Assembly: GCA_030156535.1 (NCBI GenBank)
Contig: JASGMJ010000008.1
Coordinates: 62,001 to 126,000, forward strand
Length of the DNA: 64,000 nt
Direction of reading: 5' to 3'
Origin: Candidatus Sumerlaeota bacterium
GTDB taxonomy: Bacteria > Sumerlaeota > Sumerlaeia > SLMS01 > JAHLLQ01
Below the pieces are notes generated by a model that did no database searches, was not told the origin of the DNA, and saw only the letters and a program-made list of their open reading frames with translations. The position numbers were made by a program, and so were the translations under genes. Shown piece by piece: positions 51,131 to 61,900 of this stretch. Each line of letters opens with the position of its first letter. The stretch's first letter is position 1.

Positions 51131-52816
51131 TCAGATCTTCTCCAGCAGTGTGCTGTTGCGTTCGGCGGATTGGACGTTGAACAGCTCGAACGCGCGTTGT
51201 GTCAGGACTTTGCCGACTTCTTCCTCCTCGTCGACGACGAGGGCGCCGGCGTGTTGGATGTCCGCGGCGCTGCGGTGCTGGCGCACGCGCGCAATAATCG
51301 GTGTGCCGGGCGAGACGTTGCGCACCGACGCGATGACCTGCAGCACCGTCGCGGGCGAGGGGAGCGCAATGACGACGGCCACGGCGGTGGCCAGCCCGTG
51401 GTGCTCGAGGACCTCGGGGTGCGTGGCGTCGCCCAGATGCGCGTCGATGCCGCGAATGCGCGCATGCTCGACGGTCGACGGGTTCATTTCGAGCACCACG
51501 GTGCCGACGCCGCGCTCCACCAGGTTCTGATGCACGCACTGGCCGGAGGGGCCGAAGCCGACGAGGATGACGTGCCCGCGGGGGTGTTCGCCGCTCAGGC
51601 GGGCGCGTTCGGGTTCGCGGTGGCGGATGAACCCGGCGCCGCGCAGCCCGGCGACGGCCCGGCCGGCCAGCCGTGGCGCCGCGCGCACGAGCGGGGGCGT
51701 GAGGAACATTGAGGCCAGCGCGGCCGACAGGATCAGGTTCAGCGTGTCCTGGTCGATTGCCCCTTCCTCGATGGCCATCAGCCCGAGGACAAAGCCGAAC
51801 TCGCCGCCCTGAGCCAGGCAGATCGCGGCGGCCAGCGCGTTGGTGTTCGACGGCTGCAGCAAACGCAGGCCGCCCCAGATAATCACGCCCTTGAGCAGTA
51901 TCATCACCGGCAGGAAGAGCAGCAGGCGCCCCCAGTTCTCCGCGATCCACGGCAAATCGGCCAACATGCCGACAGAAACGAAGAAGAGCGTGACGAAGAG
52001 CACGCGCACCGTGGAGACGTCGGCGCGCAGTTGGGTGGCGAACGGCGACCCGGCGAGCATGAGCCCGGCAACGAAGGCGCCCAGGGCGGGGGAGACGCCG
52101 AGCGCGTGGGCCCCCCACGTGGCGGCCAGGCAGATCGAGACGGCGAGGAGCACGGGGAGTTCGCGGTTGCGCGTCAGGGCGGCCACGGTGAGCAGGCGCG
52201 GCAGGACATAGAGGCTGGCCGCGAGGAGCACGGCGACGAGTGCGCCAAAGGCCAGCGTGGCCTTGCCCAGTGACGCGAACATTTCGCCCACCTGCGCTTC
52301 CCCGCCCAGAATGGAAATCAGAACGACGAGCGGGATGACGGACAGGTCCTGGAAGAGAAGAATGCCGAGCGAGAGCCGCCCGTGCAGCCCTTCGAGCTCG
52401 CCTTCCTCGATCAGCACGCGCAGTACGCAGGCGGTGCTCGACGGCGCGATCAGCGCGCCCGCCGTGATCGCCGTCTGGGCGTCCCATCCAATGGCCAGGC
52501 CCGCCATGGTCACGGCAATGATCGTCAGGATCATCTGGATGGCGCCGCCAATGAGCGCGGCCTTGCCCAGCGCGCGCAGACGCTGGAACGAGAATTCAAG
52601 CCCGATGGTGAAGAGCAGCAGCGCGACGCCGAGTTCGGCGACCAGGTGCACGGCATCCTCGGAATGCACCAGGTTGAGCGCGCCGGGGCCGAGGATCGTC
52701 CCGGCCAGCAGGTAGCCGAGCAGGGCGCTTTGCTTCAGTCGCTCGAAGATGGCGCCGAGTATCAGCGCCGCCGTGAGCAGGATCACCAGCTCGAGCAGGA
52801 AACTCCAAAAATCCAT
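51131..52816 (-). CDS. Kef-type monovalent cation:proton antiporter (CPA2) with TrkA-N domain
   Basis: 561 residues from ATG 52816 (MDFWSFLLEL). About 12-13 membrane helices (1-390) with CPA2 blocks GYLLAGTILGPGAL, LFTIGLEFSFQRL, ALIAPSSTACVLRVL, GILLFQDLSVIPLVVL and CLAQGGEFGFVL. The C-terminal part (about 430-545) is a nucleotide-binding RCK/TrkA-N fold: HVILVGFGPSGQCV. It exchanges K+ or Na+ for protons, gated by NAD(H)-like ligands. Divergent from ftsZ with a 358-base gap; its 3' end is close to the tRNA. Confidence 0.9.
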   Translation of the reverse strand: MDFWSFLLELVILLTAALILGAIFERLKQSALLGYLLAGTILGPGALNLVHSEDAVHLVAELGVALLLFTIGLEFSFQRLRALGKAALIGGAIQMILTIIAVTMAGLAIGWDAQTAITAGALIAPSSTACVLRVLIEEGELEGLHGRLSLGILLFQDLSVIPLVVLISILGGEAQVGEMFASLGKATLAFGALVAVLLAASLYVLPRLLTVAALTRNRELPVLLAVSICLAATWGAHALGVSPALGAFVAGLMLAGSPFATQLRADVSTVRVLFVTLFFVSVGMLADLPWIAENWGRLLLFLPVMILLKGVIIWGGLRLLQPSNTNALAAAICLAQGGEFGFVLGLMAIEEGAIDQDTLNLILSAALASMFLTPPLVRAAPRLAGRAVAGLRGAGFIRHREPERARLSGEHPRGHVILVGFGPSGQCVHQNLVERGVGTVVLEMNPSTVEHARIRGIDAHLGDATHPEVLEHHGLATAVAVVIALPSPATVLQVIASVRNVSPGTPIIARVRQHRSAADIQHAGALVVDEEEEVGKVLTQRAFELFNVQSAERNSTLLEKI

Positions 52817-53174
52817 CGGCACCGTCCGGCGAACAGAATCACATCCTGAGAAACGTGGCACGCCGGGAGGGGTGGGGAAAGAGGGGATTCATCGGCGCGG
52901 CGTGCCATCATTTGCGCGGCCGGAGAGGAATTCGATTTTCACATCTTTTTTTGCGACATTCATTCTTGACATTGTTCAGGGGTCTGGGGCGTGGTGCTGG
53001 GGAAATTGGCAAGTGGAAGACAGCAACCACCAGATTGCGCAAGGAGGAAGCCGCCCCCGACATCGCCAGACCAGGAATGTCTCTCCCAGGACAATTGGGT
53101 GTTCTCGCTGATCCCGCTCCCGAACCCGCTGTTCCCGTTCCGATTCCAGATTCCCGTTCCCGAGAGGTAGTACC
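52817..53174. other. Divergent intergenic region antiporter / ftsZ
   Basis: 358 bases without a gene. TTGACA at 52966-52971 is a perfect -35 box toward ftsZ but no -10 box stands at the right distance. TTCCCGTTCC occurs twice near ftsZ (53132-53141 and 53151-53160). GAGAGG before the start at 53175 serves as ribosome site. Confidence 0.5.
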
Positions 53175-54695
53175 ATGCCCGAATTTATCCTCGAAGACGA
53201 GCCCGCAGGGTTCGCCCGCATCAAGGTGGTAGGCGTTGGAGGCGGCGGATGCAACGCCGTCGACTCCATGTTCGACCTCGGCCTCCAAGCCGTCGATTTC
53301 TACGTCATCAACACAGACCTCCAGGCTCTCAAACGCAGCAAGTGCCAGAACCGCATCCAGATCGGCGCGGAACTGACGCAGGGGCGCGGTTGTGGCGCGG
53401 ACCCGAGTTTGGGCGAGCGTTGCATGGAGGAAGCACACGAAGTTTTGCGCGACACGCTGCATGGCGCGGACATCGTCTTCGTCACGGCCGGTCTTGGCGG
53501 CGGCACGGGAACCGGGGCGGCTCCCGTTGTTGCGCGTGTTGCCAAGGAAATGGGGATCCTGACCGTCTGCGTCGTGACGAAGCCCTTCAAGTTCGAGGGG
53601 CCGCGGCGCATGAAGTCGGCCATCGGCGGACTCGAGAAGATCCGCGAGAGCGCGGACACGATGATCGCCATCAACAACGAGCGCCTGCTCGAAGTCGTCG
53701 GCGCGAAGGCCGCCATCAAGGACGCCTTTGCCGCGTCGGACAAGGTCCTCAGCCAGGCCGTCCAGTCGATCAGCGACCTGGTCAGCACGCCGGGCCTGAT
53801 CAACGTGGACTTCAACGACATCCGCACGATCATGGGCGGACGCGGCGGTGCCGTGATGGGCGTCGGACTGGGCAAGGGCGAGTCCCGCGCCACCGAAGCC
53901 GTCAAGAAGGCCACCAACAGCCCGCTGCTCGACAAGGTCGTCATCGACGGCGCCACCGGGATTCTGATCTGCATCACCGGCGGACCGGACATGACGCTGG
54001 CGGAAATCAGCGAGGCAACCGAACTCGTTGCCCAGGTTGCCGATCCCGATGCCGAGATCATCTTCGGCGCGGTGGTGGACGAGAGCATGGCCGACTCCAT
54101 GCGCGTCACGCTGATCGCCACGGGCTTCAGCGACGAACTGCACCGCAAGCGCGAGATTGAACGGGCGTTCGAGTCTGCTCCCGTCGCCGGACGCCGTCCG
54201 GTCGAAGCACCCGTTGCCCGCCACGCCACGCCGGCGCCCGTCGGCGAGTCCTGCGACGAAGTCGACGCGCTCCCCATCTTCAACGAGCCGACGCCCGCCG
54301 CCGAACTCCCCAAGCCCGCTCCGGCCCCCCAGGCCGAGGCACCCCGCCGGCCCAGCCTGCGCGATGAAATCTCGCGCATGGACCGCCCCGAGCACGCCCC
54401 CGCCTCCAATGGCGGCAACGGCGGTGCCCGTATCCTGCGCGAGCAGGAAGACGAAACGCCGGCCCAGCCGCCGATCCGCGTGGCGCAGTCGCGCCCGAGC
54501 AATGGCGACGGCATCGTGCGCCCCGCGCCGCGCCCCGTCGTCCGTCCCAAGTCCTCCGAGCCCGCCGAGGAACCCCGCCGCGCTCCCGAAGAGCCCGTCG
54601 CCAAGGTGGCCCAGTACACCCCGGACAAGGAAGAAGCCCGCGAAGACTACGACCAGCCGGCATTCCTGCGCCGCAATCGCAGCCTCTTCGACTAA
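53175..54695 (+). CDS. ftsZ: Cell division protein FtsZ
   Basis: 506 residues. GTPase domain: KVVGVGGGGCNAV, the tubulin signature GGGTGTG (108-114), NNERLLEVV and the T7-loop region NVDFNDIRTIM. A long, Pro/Ala/Glu-rich linker runs about 325-490 and ends with a FtsA/ZipA-type tail DYDQPAFLRR. Assembles the division ring in the cytoplasm. It is alone, not in the usual dcw cluster; the longer-than-average length comes from the linker. A strong terminator follows. Confidence 0.97.
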   Translation: MPEFILEDEPAGFARIKVVGVGGGGCNAVDSMFDLGLQAVDFYVINTDLQALKRSKCQNRIQIGAELTQGRGCGADPSLGERCMEEAHEVLRDTLHGADIVFVTAGLGGGTGTGAAPVVARVAKEMGILTVCVVTKPFKFEGPRRMKSAIGGLEKIRESADTMIAINNERLLEVVGAKAAIKDAFAASDKVLSQAVQSISDLVSTPGLINVDFNDIRTIMGGRGGAVMGVGLGKGESRATEAVKKATNSPLLDKVVIDGATGILICITGGPDMTLAEISEATELVAQVADPDAEIIFGAVVDESMADSMRVTLIATGFSDELHRKREIERAFESAPVAGRRPVEAPVARHATPAPVGESCDEVDALPIFNEPTPAAELPKPAPAPQAEAPRRPSLRDEISRMDRPEHAPASNGGNGGARILREQEDETPAQPPIRVAQSRPSNGDGIVRPAPRPVVRPKSSEPAEEPRRAPEEPVAKVAQYTPDKEEAREDYDQPAFLRRNRSLFD

Positions 54696-54730
54696 CGCCA
54701 GACCCCAGCGCCTGCTGGTTCAACAATGGA

Positions 54731-54771
54731 AGACCCCCGAGAGCGCCGAGCCCTCGGGGGTCTTTTCTTTT
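54731..54771 (+). terminator. Rho-independent terminator of ftsZ
   Basis: Perfect 11-bp stem (AGACCCCCGAG at 54731-54741, CTCGGGGGTCT at 54753-54763) and TTTCTTTT downstream, 36 bases after the ftsZ stop. Confidence 0.92.
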
Positions 54772-54795
54772 CCGGGATGATCGGTTGCCGACGCC

Positions 54796-55635
54796 TCAGT
54801 CGTGCGAGAAGCGGCTGAGCAGCGTGCCGACTTCGCCGCGTTCGACGTGCGCATAGGCATCATGGTTGTGGATGCTCTCGTAGTTGTTCGACGAAACGAA
54901 GAAGTACTTGATGCGGTTCTCGTTGAGGAGGCCGAGCAGCTCGACGGCGACGTCGCGCACGATGTCCTCGACGAACTTGGGATTCTCGTAGGCTTTCTCG
55001 GTGACGAACTTTTCGTCCGGGCGCTTGAGAATCGGGTAGAGCTGGCAGCTTGCGTTGCGCTCGGCAATATCGATCAGATCTTCGAACCACATCAGTTCGC
55101 TGTGTTCGCGCACCTTGATGGTGATGCGCGAGCGCTGATTGTGGGCGCCGTACTCGCTGATGTTCTTGCTGCACGGGCAGAGGCTGGCGGCGTTGACGCG
55201 CACCTCGACGATCTTGTCGTAGGTGCCGTCCTTCTTGAGGACCCCCTTGAAGGCGCATTCGAAATCGAGCAGCCCTTCGAGCCCGGTGACGGGCGCCTTG
55301 CGTTTCAGGAAGATCGGGAACGTCATGTCGAGGTAGGCCGTGTCCGCATCGAGCAACCCCAGGAGTTCGCGCAGGACGTGTTCGACGCTCGCCGGACTGA
55401 GCTCGCGCACGTTTTCCTGCAGCGCGATCATGAAGCGCGACATGTGCGTGCCCTTCTCGTAGTGAGGGAGGCTGACGCGCATGGAGACCGTGGCGACCGT
55501 GTTGCAGTGGCCGCCGTCGCGCAGAGGGAAGGCAATCGGGTAGCGGATGTTGGAGACACCGACTTCGTCGATGTCGATGCCGCGCTCGTCAGGCGTTTTC
55601 TGGACGTCGGGCAGGGGCTTTGATGCTCGGATCAT
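54796..55635 (-). CDS. folE2: GTP cyclohydrolase FolE2 (type IB)
   Basis: 279 residues from ATG 55635 (MIRASKPLPDVQ); ATG 55644 three codons upstream is equally possible. FolE2 signatures: RYPIAFPLRDG, GTHMSRFM, VNAASLCPCSKNISEYGAHNQRS (in parts, with the metal-ligand Cys) and EKFVTEKAYENPKFVEDIVRD. Converts GTP to dihydroneopterin triphosphate for folate or queuosine-type cofactors, and works with metals other than zinc. Convergent with ftsZ. Confidence 0.93.
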   Translation of the reverse strand: MIRASKPLPDVQKTPDERGIDIDEVGVSNIRYPIAFPLRDGGHCNTVATVSMRVSLPHYEKGTHMSRFMIALQENVRELSPASVEHVLRELLGLLDADTAYLDMTFPIFLKRKAPVTGLEGLLDFECAFKGVLKKDGTYDKIVEVRVNAASLCPCSKNISEYGAHNQRSRITIKVREHSELMWFEDLIDIAERNASCQLYPILKRPDEKFVTEKAYENPKFVEDIVRDVAVELLGLLNENRIKYFFVSSNNYESIHNHDAYAHVERGEVGTLLSRFSHD

Positions 55636-55733
55636 GGGGCGCATTCCATCCGTGGAAATGACGATCAGTGAGGCGAAAGAGCACGAATCGTACCCGGCCC
55701 CGGGTGGGGGAAAGCCCGATCTGCCCCGATTGA

Positions 55734-57110
55734 CTACTCCTCTTCCGTGGAGATCGGCAGGGTGATGGCGCAGGAGGTGCCCTCGTTGGCGGCGGGCCAG
55801 ATTTCGATGCTGCCGTCGTGGGCCTCGATGATGCGGCGGGTAATGGCCAGGCCCAGGCCGGTGCCGCCGTCGCGGCGGGTGAAGAATGGCTCGAAGGCGC
55901 GTTCGGCGTCCTCGGGCGAAATCCCGGGGCCGTTGTCGTGGACGGTGATTTCGATGGGAGCACGCGGGCCGGGAAGCTGGCGCAGACGAATCAGCACCTC
56001 GCCCGGTTTCTCCATTTTCGACAGAATCTGCCGGGCGTTGATCAGCACGTTCAGCAGGGCCTGCTTGATCTGGCCCGCGTCGCCGCGAATCGGCGGAATC
56101 TTCCCCTCGAATTCCACCCGGGCAGAGACCTTTCCCTTCGCCTTCTCGTGGAAGACGAAAGCCACGACTTCCTCGATCAGCGCCTTGGGATCGAACTCGG
56201 TGACTTCGCGCACGTTGGGATTGGCGAAGTCCAGGAGACGGCGCACGATTTTCTCGCAGCGCTCGGCCTCTTTCTGGATGATCTCGTAGTCCTCGTGGTG
56301 GGGGCTTTCTTCTCCGGCGGCGCGCCGCAGGTACTCGGCGTAGGTCTTGATGATGCCGATGGGGTTGTTGATTTCGTGGGCGACGCCGGCGGCGAGCTCG
56401 CCCAGGGCGGCCAGCCCCTCGGATTTCACCAGGCGCTCGCGCACGCGCAGGACTTCCTCCTGCTGGCGGCTGACGATGCTGACGATGAACGTGGCGAGCA
56501 GCATGATCGCCCAGATCAGCGCCAGCCGCAGGACAACGGCCTTGCTGCCGAGCGCCACGAGCTCCTGCCCCGTCCACAGCAGCGAGATGACGAACAGGAT
56601 GCTGATCAGCCCGGCGACGATGGTGTTTTCCGCAGCGGTGCGGAACAGGGCAAAGCCGCGCAGGATCAGCAGCAGATACAGGATGTAGAAGTCGCTCCCC
56701 GGGGCCACGGTGACCAGATCCAGCGGGGGCTCGCGCGTGTCGAGATAGATGACCAGCGTGATGAAAATCAGGTCCAGCGCGTAGGAGACGAAGACGAGAG
56801 GGCGGACCTGGGCGAGGGTGACGCGGTCGGCGGCGAACAGATAGTGCTCGGCGGCCGTGGTGGCGGCGTAGATGAAGAAGAGCATGAAGGCGGCGGTGGT
56901 GGGCAGGGCCCAGTCGCGGACCCAGAGCCAGTACAGCAGGCACATGACCAGCATCCCCCACTTCATGGGGAGGATGGCCTTGCCCTCCACGCGGCCGAGC
57001 CAGCGGGCATACTCGCGCCCGGCGCCTCGGGAGGATCGCAGGGCGAAGCCCGAACTCGCCGTCGAGGAGAGGAGGTCGATCTTGCTGTCGGTCGAACGGA
57101 GCAGAGACAC
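55734..57110 (-). CDS. Membrane sensor histidine kinase
   Basis: 458 residues from GTG 57110, preceded by CGGAGGG at suitable distance; the longer upstream reading is not coding-like. Six membrane helices between about 45 and 210, a short linker helix, dimerisation domain with His245 in GVAHEINNPIGII, and the HATPase: LLNVLINARQ (N box), DNGPGIS (G1), FEPFFTRRDGGTGLGLAI (F/G2). No response regulator is encoded nearby, so its partner is elsewhere. Signal unknown; the multi-helix input suggests membrane or small-molecule sensing. Confidence 0.88.
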   Translation of the reverse strand: MSLLRSTDSKIDLLSSTASSGFALRSSRGAGREYARWLGRVEGKAILPMKWGMLVMCLLYWLWVRDWALPTTAAFMLFFIYAATTAAEHYLFAADRVTLAQVRPLVFVSYALDLIFITLVIYLDTREPPLDLVTVAPGSDFYILYLLLILRGFALFRTAAENTIVAGLISILFVISLLWTGQELVALGSKAVVLRLALIWAIMLLATFIVSIVSRQQEEVLRVRERLVKSEGLAALGELAAGVAHEINNPIGIIKTYAEYLRRAAGEESPHHEDYEIIQKEAERCEKIVRRLLDFANPNVREVTEFDPKALIEEVVAFVFHEKAKGKVSARVEFEGKIPPIRGDAGQIKQALLNVLINARQILSKMEKPGEVLIRLRQLPGPRAPIEITVHDNGPGISPEDAERAFEPFFTRRDGGTGLGLAITRRIIEAHDGSIEIWPAANEGTSCAITLPISTEEE

Positions 57111-57465
57111 GCGGGTTTCCCTCCGGGAGCCGCCTCCCCGCCAGAGTATGGGACACGGCTTTGTATCCGGCACCTGAATACGATGGGCAAGGGAAGGGAA
57201 GAGCGCGGTTCGTTGCTCGTGGTTCGAAAAGGACGACTTTCCGTGGATGAGAGCAAACCTGCTCCATTCATCCGTGTGGGAAGGAGCCTCCGGGCCAAGG
57301 GCATTCCCCGTTGGGCATCGCTGCCACTCGGTTTTTCCGAACCACGCACCACGGCCCACGAACCACGCGTCTCCGGCGTTTGCCCCAAAAAACGTTGACA
57401 GCGCTAGCGATCCGCTCGTGTCTTTCATCGAGGAGAAACAAAGCTGTGCAGGTGGGTGGACAGGG
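57111..57465. other. Divergent intergenic region sensor kinase / small membrane protein
   Basis: 355 bases without a convincing gene. CGTGGTTCG (57218-57226) recurs inverted as CGAACCACG at 57338-57346 and 57359-57367. TTGACA at 57395-57400 points right, without a good -10. Function of the repeats unknown; they may be a small operator array or remnants. Confidence 0.45.
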
Positions 57466-57912
57466 ATGCGTATGACGGACAAGGATATCACATCGGCCAT
57501 CGTTGTTCGGGAGGAGGAGCGCGGCTTTGCGGCCGCCGCGCATCTGCTCGGAGCGATTCCGCTCTGGGGGCTGGTGTTTCTCGCCGCGCTATGGATTTAC
57601 TTCAAGGAACGCAGCCGCGAGGTGGTGTTCCACGTGCAGCAGGCCATGATGTTCCAGGGGGCGATCCTGCTGGCGTTTCTGGTCTGGCTGGCGGTGGAGT
57701 TCGTGTCGCTGCCGATCGAGGTGCTCAGCCCCGGGCTGGCCGAACTCATCAGCCGCGCGAATCTGTTTCTGCTGGTCTCCTGCTATGCCATCTATGCTGC
57801 GGTGTGCTTGACGGGCACCGCCTTCATCATGATTGGCAGGCCCTTCCTCTACCCCATTGTGGGCCGGCGCGTTCTGGAAGGAAACCTGACAAAATCAAGG
57901 ACGGAGGCATGA
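57466..57912 (+). CDS. Small membrane protein, DUF4870/Tic20-like
   Basis: 148 residues from ATG 57466 (ATG 57472 is the alternative, both with GG-rich ribosome sites). Three to four membrane helices: AAAAHLLGAIPLWGLVFLAAL, then VFHVQQAMMFQGAILLAFLVWL (in parts) and a C-terminal helix. The pattern HLLGA-x-P ... REVVFHVQQAM matches the DUF4870 family, which has no settled function. Three bases before the next gene, so probably co-transcribed with it. Confidence 0.72.
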   Translation: MRMTDKDITSAIVVREEERGFAAAAHLLGAIPLWGLVFLAALWIYFKERSREVVFHVQQAMMFQGAILLAFLVWLAVEFVSLPIEVLSPGLAELISRANLFLLVSCYAIYAAVCLTGTAFIMIGRPFLYPIVGRRVLEGNLTKSRTEA

Positions 57913-57915
57913 GGC

Positions 57916-58986
57916 ATGAAACGCCATCTCACCGAGCAGCAGAAGCGCTGCGTGAGCCTGATCCTGGGGTTCATGCGCGAGTACCTCGACCTTCGCTTCC
58001 TTGTTTCGATCCGGGCGAATCCGCGCTTTGAATCACCTTGGCACGACTTGCAGTTCCTCCTGCTGGCGCAGCTTCGCAACACACTGGAAAACGACAAGAT
58101 GTGGGGCCCCCAGCGCTATGTGATCGGCGAGGTGCTGTGCAGCACCGACAAGCTGAAGCATCGCGATCTGTTCAGCTCGACGCACCAGTCCTCCCTGCAG
58201 GCCGAGATCGTCGAGCGCACGGACAAGGCCGGGCACAAGACATCGGACGTGCTGGAAATCCACGACTTCAAGACGTTGTACTCGGCCATGGACCCGGCAG
58301 TGGCGAACATCGCCAGCGTGATCCAGATTTACATGTGGTGGGACTTGCCGGACGGCACCGACCTGGCCAGGTTCCACTACCGCGCGCACTGCTACAAGGA
58401 GGTCCAGAAGGGCCTCACCGACCAGCACAAGCAATACTACTCGCACCTGATTAACAAGGGCGAGGGAGAGGGCGCGGTGACGCAGGAGGACGTTCTGGAC
58501 TTCGAGTGCGCGGCGATGCGCGACGCGCTCGAGTGTTTTTGCGAACGGCGCAACGCGGAACCGGGGTACAAGTTGATCCTGGCGCGCCGCGACGTCGCGC
58601 ACGATCAGACCACGGACAACCTGATTTCCACGCTGGCCCGCGAGCTGGTCCTGCTGTCCAAGGTGGAGAAGGGCGAAAAACTCGACGACGCGATCAACAA
58701 CCATCTGGCCCAGGCAATGAATGTGAAGCCCGAACAGTTGAAGCAGGACGCCGTGATAAGCTATCTGGGGTCGGCGATCAGCGAGACAAAACGGCGGCTG
58801 CGCAACGCGCTCAACGAATCGACCGGTGGCGAGATGTACAACTTCAAGCAAAGCCAGGCCGACGGCATCCGCCGCATGTACCACGAACTGGTGGGCGAGC
58901 GGCACAACCGCCTCGTTGCCCGTGAGGAAGCCGAACGCCAGCAACGGCTCTCCAGCGCGCAGCAGGATGGCGGTCAGAAGACCTGA
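57916..58986 (+). CDS. Hypothetical protein, mostly helical, unknown family
   Basis: 356 residues from ATG 57916. No export signal or membrane helix. Charged and helical, with stretches such as LRFLVSIRANPRFESPW, YMWWDLPDGTDL and ARELVLLSKVEKGEKLDD, and a Gln/Arg-rich C-terminus (REEAERQQRLSSAQQ). I recognise no family. It is between a small membrane protein and a secreted beta-helix gene; a role with either is possible but unproven. Confidence 0.6.
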   Translation: MKRHLTEQQKRCVSLILGFMREYLDLRFLVSIRANPRFESPWHDLQFLLLAQLRNTLENDKMWGPQRYVIGEVLCSTDKLKHRDLFSSTHQSSLQAEIVERTDKAGHKTSDVLEIHDFKTLYSAMDPAVANIASVIQIYMWWDLPDGTDLARFHYRAHCYKEVQKGLTDQHKQYYSHLINKGEGEGAVTQEDVLDFECAAMRDALECFCERRNAEPGYKLILARRDVAHDQTTDNLISTLARELVLLSKVEKGEKLDDAINNHLAQAMNVKPEQLKQDAVISYLGSAISETKRRLRNALNESTGGEMYNFKQSQADGIRRMYHELVGERHNRLVAREEAERQQRLSSAQQDGGQKT

Positions 58987-58991
58987 GGCGG

Positions 58992-61900
58992 ATGGGCATT
59001 TTCTCAGCATGGGCAAGATGCCCAAGCCGTTTCGGCGCGCTTGCGCTGGTGCTGCTCTTTATGGCGTCGGGGTTGTCCGCGCAGGAGCAGCGCGTGTCTC
59101 CCGCGATGGCCGGGGAGATTGCGGGCGAAGGGACGTACCGGCTGGCGGCCGGGGTCTACCGATTGCAGCCCGTGGCGGTTTCCGGCGCGCTTGTCCTGCT
59201 GGGGCCGGAGAAGGGTGAAGCGGTGCTGGAGGCAGCGCGCGAAGGCGTGCTCTTCGAGGTGCGCGGCTCGCTGACGCTCGACGGCATCACCGTGGCCGCG
59301 CCGCCGCGTGCCGAGCCACTGATCGCCGTGGAACCCGGCGGACAACTGAACATTACACGAAACCGGTTCACGGGAAGCGGTGCACGCCTGCGCACACGCG
59401 GCGCGGATGTGCGGGTGCAGGACACGACGTTCTTTCGCGCCGCGACGACGCTCGAAACGAGCGGGGGCGGCAGCATCCTGCTGCGCGATTCGGAATTCAT
59501 CGGCAAGCCGGGAACGCGCGCCCCGCTGCTTGTTCTCGGCGGACCCGCTTCCATCGAAATCGAGGACTGCACGTTCCGCTCGGTGGAGCGGATTCTCGCC
59601 GCCGACGGCCCCGCGAGCGTGCGCGTGCGCGGCGCGGCTGCGGCGTGGCTGGGCGCGGGCGGGTTTCTGGTTCGCAACCCGGCCGGTGCGGTTTCGTTCG
59701 CCGGCCTGACGTTCGAAGGGCCGTGCGTGGGCGCGGGCGTGCACGTTGTCGGGGGAGCGCCGGAGCAGCCGCTGCCGCCCCTTGAGATCGCGGGCATCCG
59801 GGCCGACGCGGGCGCGGGCGGTTCCGGTGGGCTCGGGTTTCTGACGATTGCCGACCCGGGGGCTTTCGAGCGCGTGGTTCTCTCGGACTGCGTGCTGCGT
59901 GGCGCGGGGAGCGCCGGCATGCAGGTGCTCTCGCGGGGCGAAGCACGCGGGGCGAACGTGGCGATTTCCGGCTCGGCGCTGGAGGGATGGGAGAGCGGCA
60001 TCGAACTGCGCGCCGAGCACTCCGGGCGCTTCGCCGCTCTGGTCGCCGACACGCGCCTTGAGGACAACGGCGTGGGCCTGGACGCGGCCGGGGCGGGGCT
60101 CTCGCTCGAAGCGCGTTCCCTCTCCGCCAGCGCCAATCGCATGGGCGTGCGCGTGGGTGGCGGGGCACACGCGGCGCTCGCTGACGCGCGCCTCGCCCAC
60201 TCCGTCGAGGCCGCCGTTCATGTTGGAGACGCGGGCGCGTTGGCGATGAGACGCACGCACCTGCTCGCAAACGGAATCGGGGTGGACGTTGCGGAGGACG
60301 CCGGAACAGTGGACCTGGGGCAGCGGGAGGAGGCCGGGGAAAATCGCTTTGAAGTGCGGGGCGCACGGACGTGGGCGGTGCGCGCGAAATCGCCCGAGCC
60401 CATTGCGGCATTCGGCAACACGTGGGGCGAGCAGCGCCCGTACACGGGCGCGGTGGCGATCGACGATCTGATCGACGACGGCGACGCGGCCAATCCGGTT
60501 CAGGAAACGGGAAACGGCATCGTGCTCGCCGATTCGCAGCCCGGCCGGGCAACGCGGCTGCGCTGGGACGCGGTGGCCTCGCGCACCACGCCGGGCTACG
60601 GCACCGATGTGTTCCGCTCCTTTGCGGACGTCGAGCCGGTGCTGGGCGATTTGGAAGTACTGGAACTCGGCGCGGGGGAGTACGTCCTGCCGGTGCTGCA
60701 CACGGGGTTGCGCGAACTCGCGGGTGCTGGACGCGGGCGGACGATTCTGCGCCCCGAGACGGATGCCACGGCGGCGGTGGTTGCCTCGGGCGAGTCGTTC
60801 GTCCTGCGCGACCTGACGATCCTGCTGCCGGAAGAGACGCGTCTTCCCGCCGTGGCGTGGACGGGCGGAAAGCTGCGGCTGGAACGGTTGGCCATCGAGG
60901 GAGCCGGCCCCGGAGCGTTGCGCGTGGCCCCCGGCGGGCAGGCCGTCGAAGTCGCCGACGTGACCGTGACGGCCGGGGGGACGGAGGGCGGCACGGTGCT
61001 GGACGTGGGGGCGCGCCCGAGCACCTGGAGCAGGGTGCGCGTGACGCTGGCGGGCCCGCTGACGGCGCTCGAGACCCACGGCCGCGCGTCATTGGGGCAC
61101 ACCACGATTCTCTACACGGCCGCGCACGAGGGGCCGGGCGTCGTGCTGCGCGGGGAGGCAGGCGCGGCGCAACTGACCGTGACGGGGCCGTGCGCGACGG
61201 CGGTGGAGTTGGCGGCTGCGGATTCTCCCAGCACGGCGACGCTGATCCAGACGCGGCTCGAAGGCTTTCGCGGCGCGGGAATTCGCCTCACCGGCGGCGT
61301 GGGGCACGACCTCACGGTGCGCAACGCGCGCCTGACGGCGAGTGACGACGCGGGCTTTCGCGCGGCCGGGCTGAGCGTGGCGCCGCAGGCGCGCCTGGCT
61401 CTGCGGATCGACGATTTCGAGGCGACGAACGCGCGCCCGGGGCTCGACGTTGCGGGCACGGCGCGGGCCATGGTGCTCGAACGCATCATGCTGCAACTCA
61501 ATGGCAGCCACAACGCCGTCGAGAGCGAGGAGCAGGGCATCCGGCTGGCGCTGGCATCCGGTGCGGGGAGAAGGACGCTGGCGGGCGTGGAAGCCGGTGG
61601 CTACGACGTGGGGTTAGACGTGACGCGCCAGCACGATGACGCGACGACGCTGGTGTTGGGGAACTTCGATGCGCGCAGTGCGTGCCGCTTTCTGCGCAAC
61701 GGAATCGGCATTCGGCTTTCCTCGCCCGCCGCCCGCGTGGCGATGCGCGAGGACCGCAACCGCAGCCTGCTGGCGGAGAACAGCGCGGCGGTGCTGCTGG
61801 AAGCGGGAAGCCTGATGATGGAGAACGTGCGGGTGGAGAACAACCAGACGGGGGTGATCGTGCGCGGCGGCGTGGCGGACCTGGGAGGCGGGGCGCTGGG

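Noticed and set aside
52966..52994. ftsZ promoter based on TTGACA at 52966-52971
   Set aside because: No acceptable -10 box at 16-18 bases downstream.
54796..57267. 823-codon frame joining folE2 to sequence far upstream
   Set aside because: The part before 55644 is the wrong frame of the sensor kinase gene; FolE2 homology starts near 55635.
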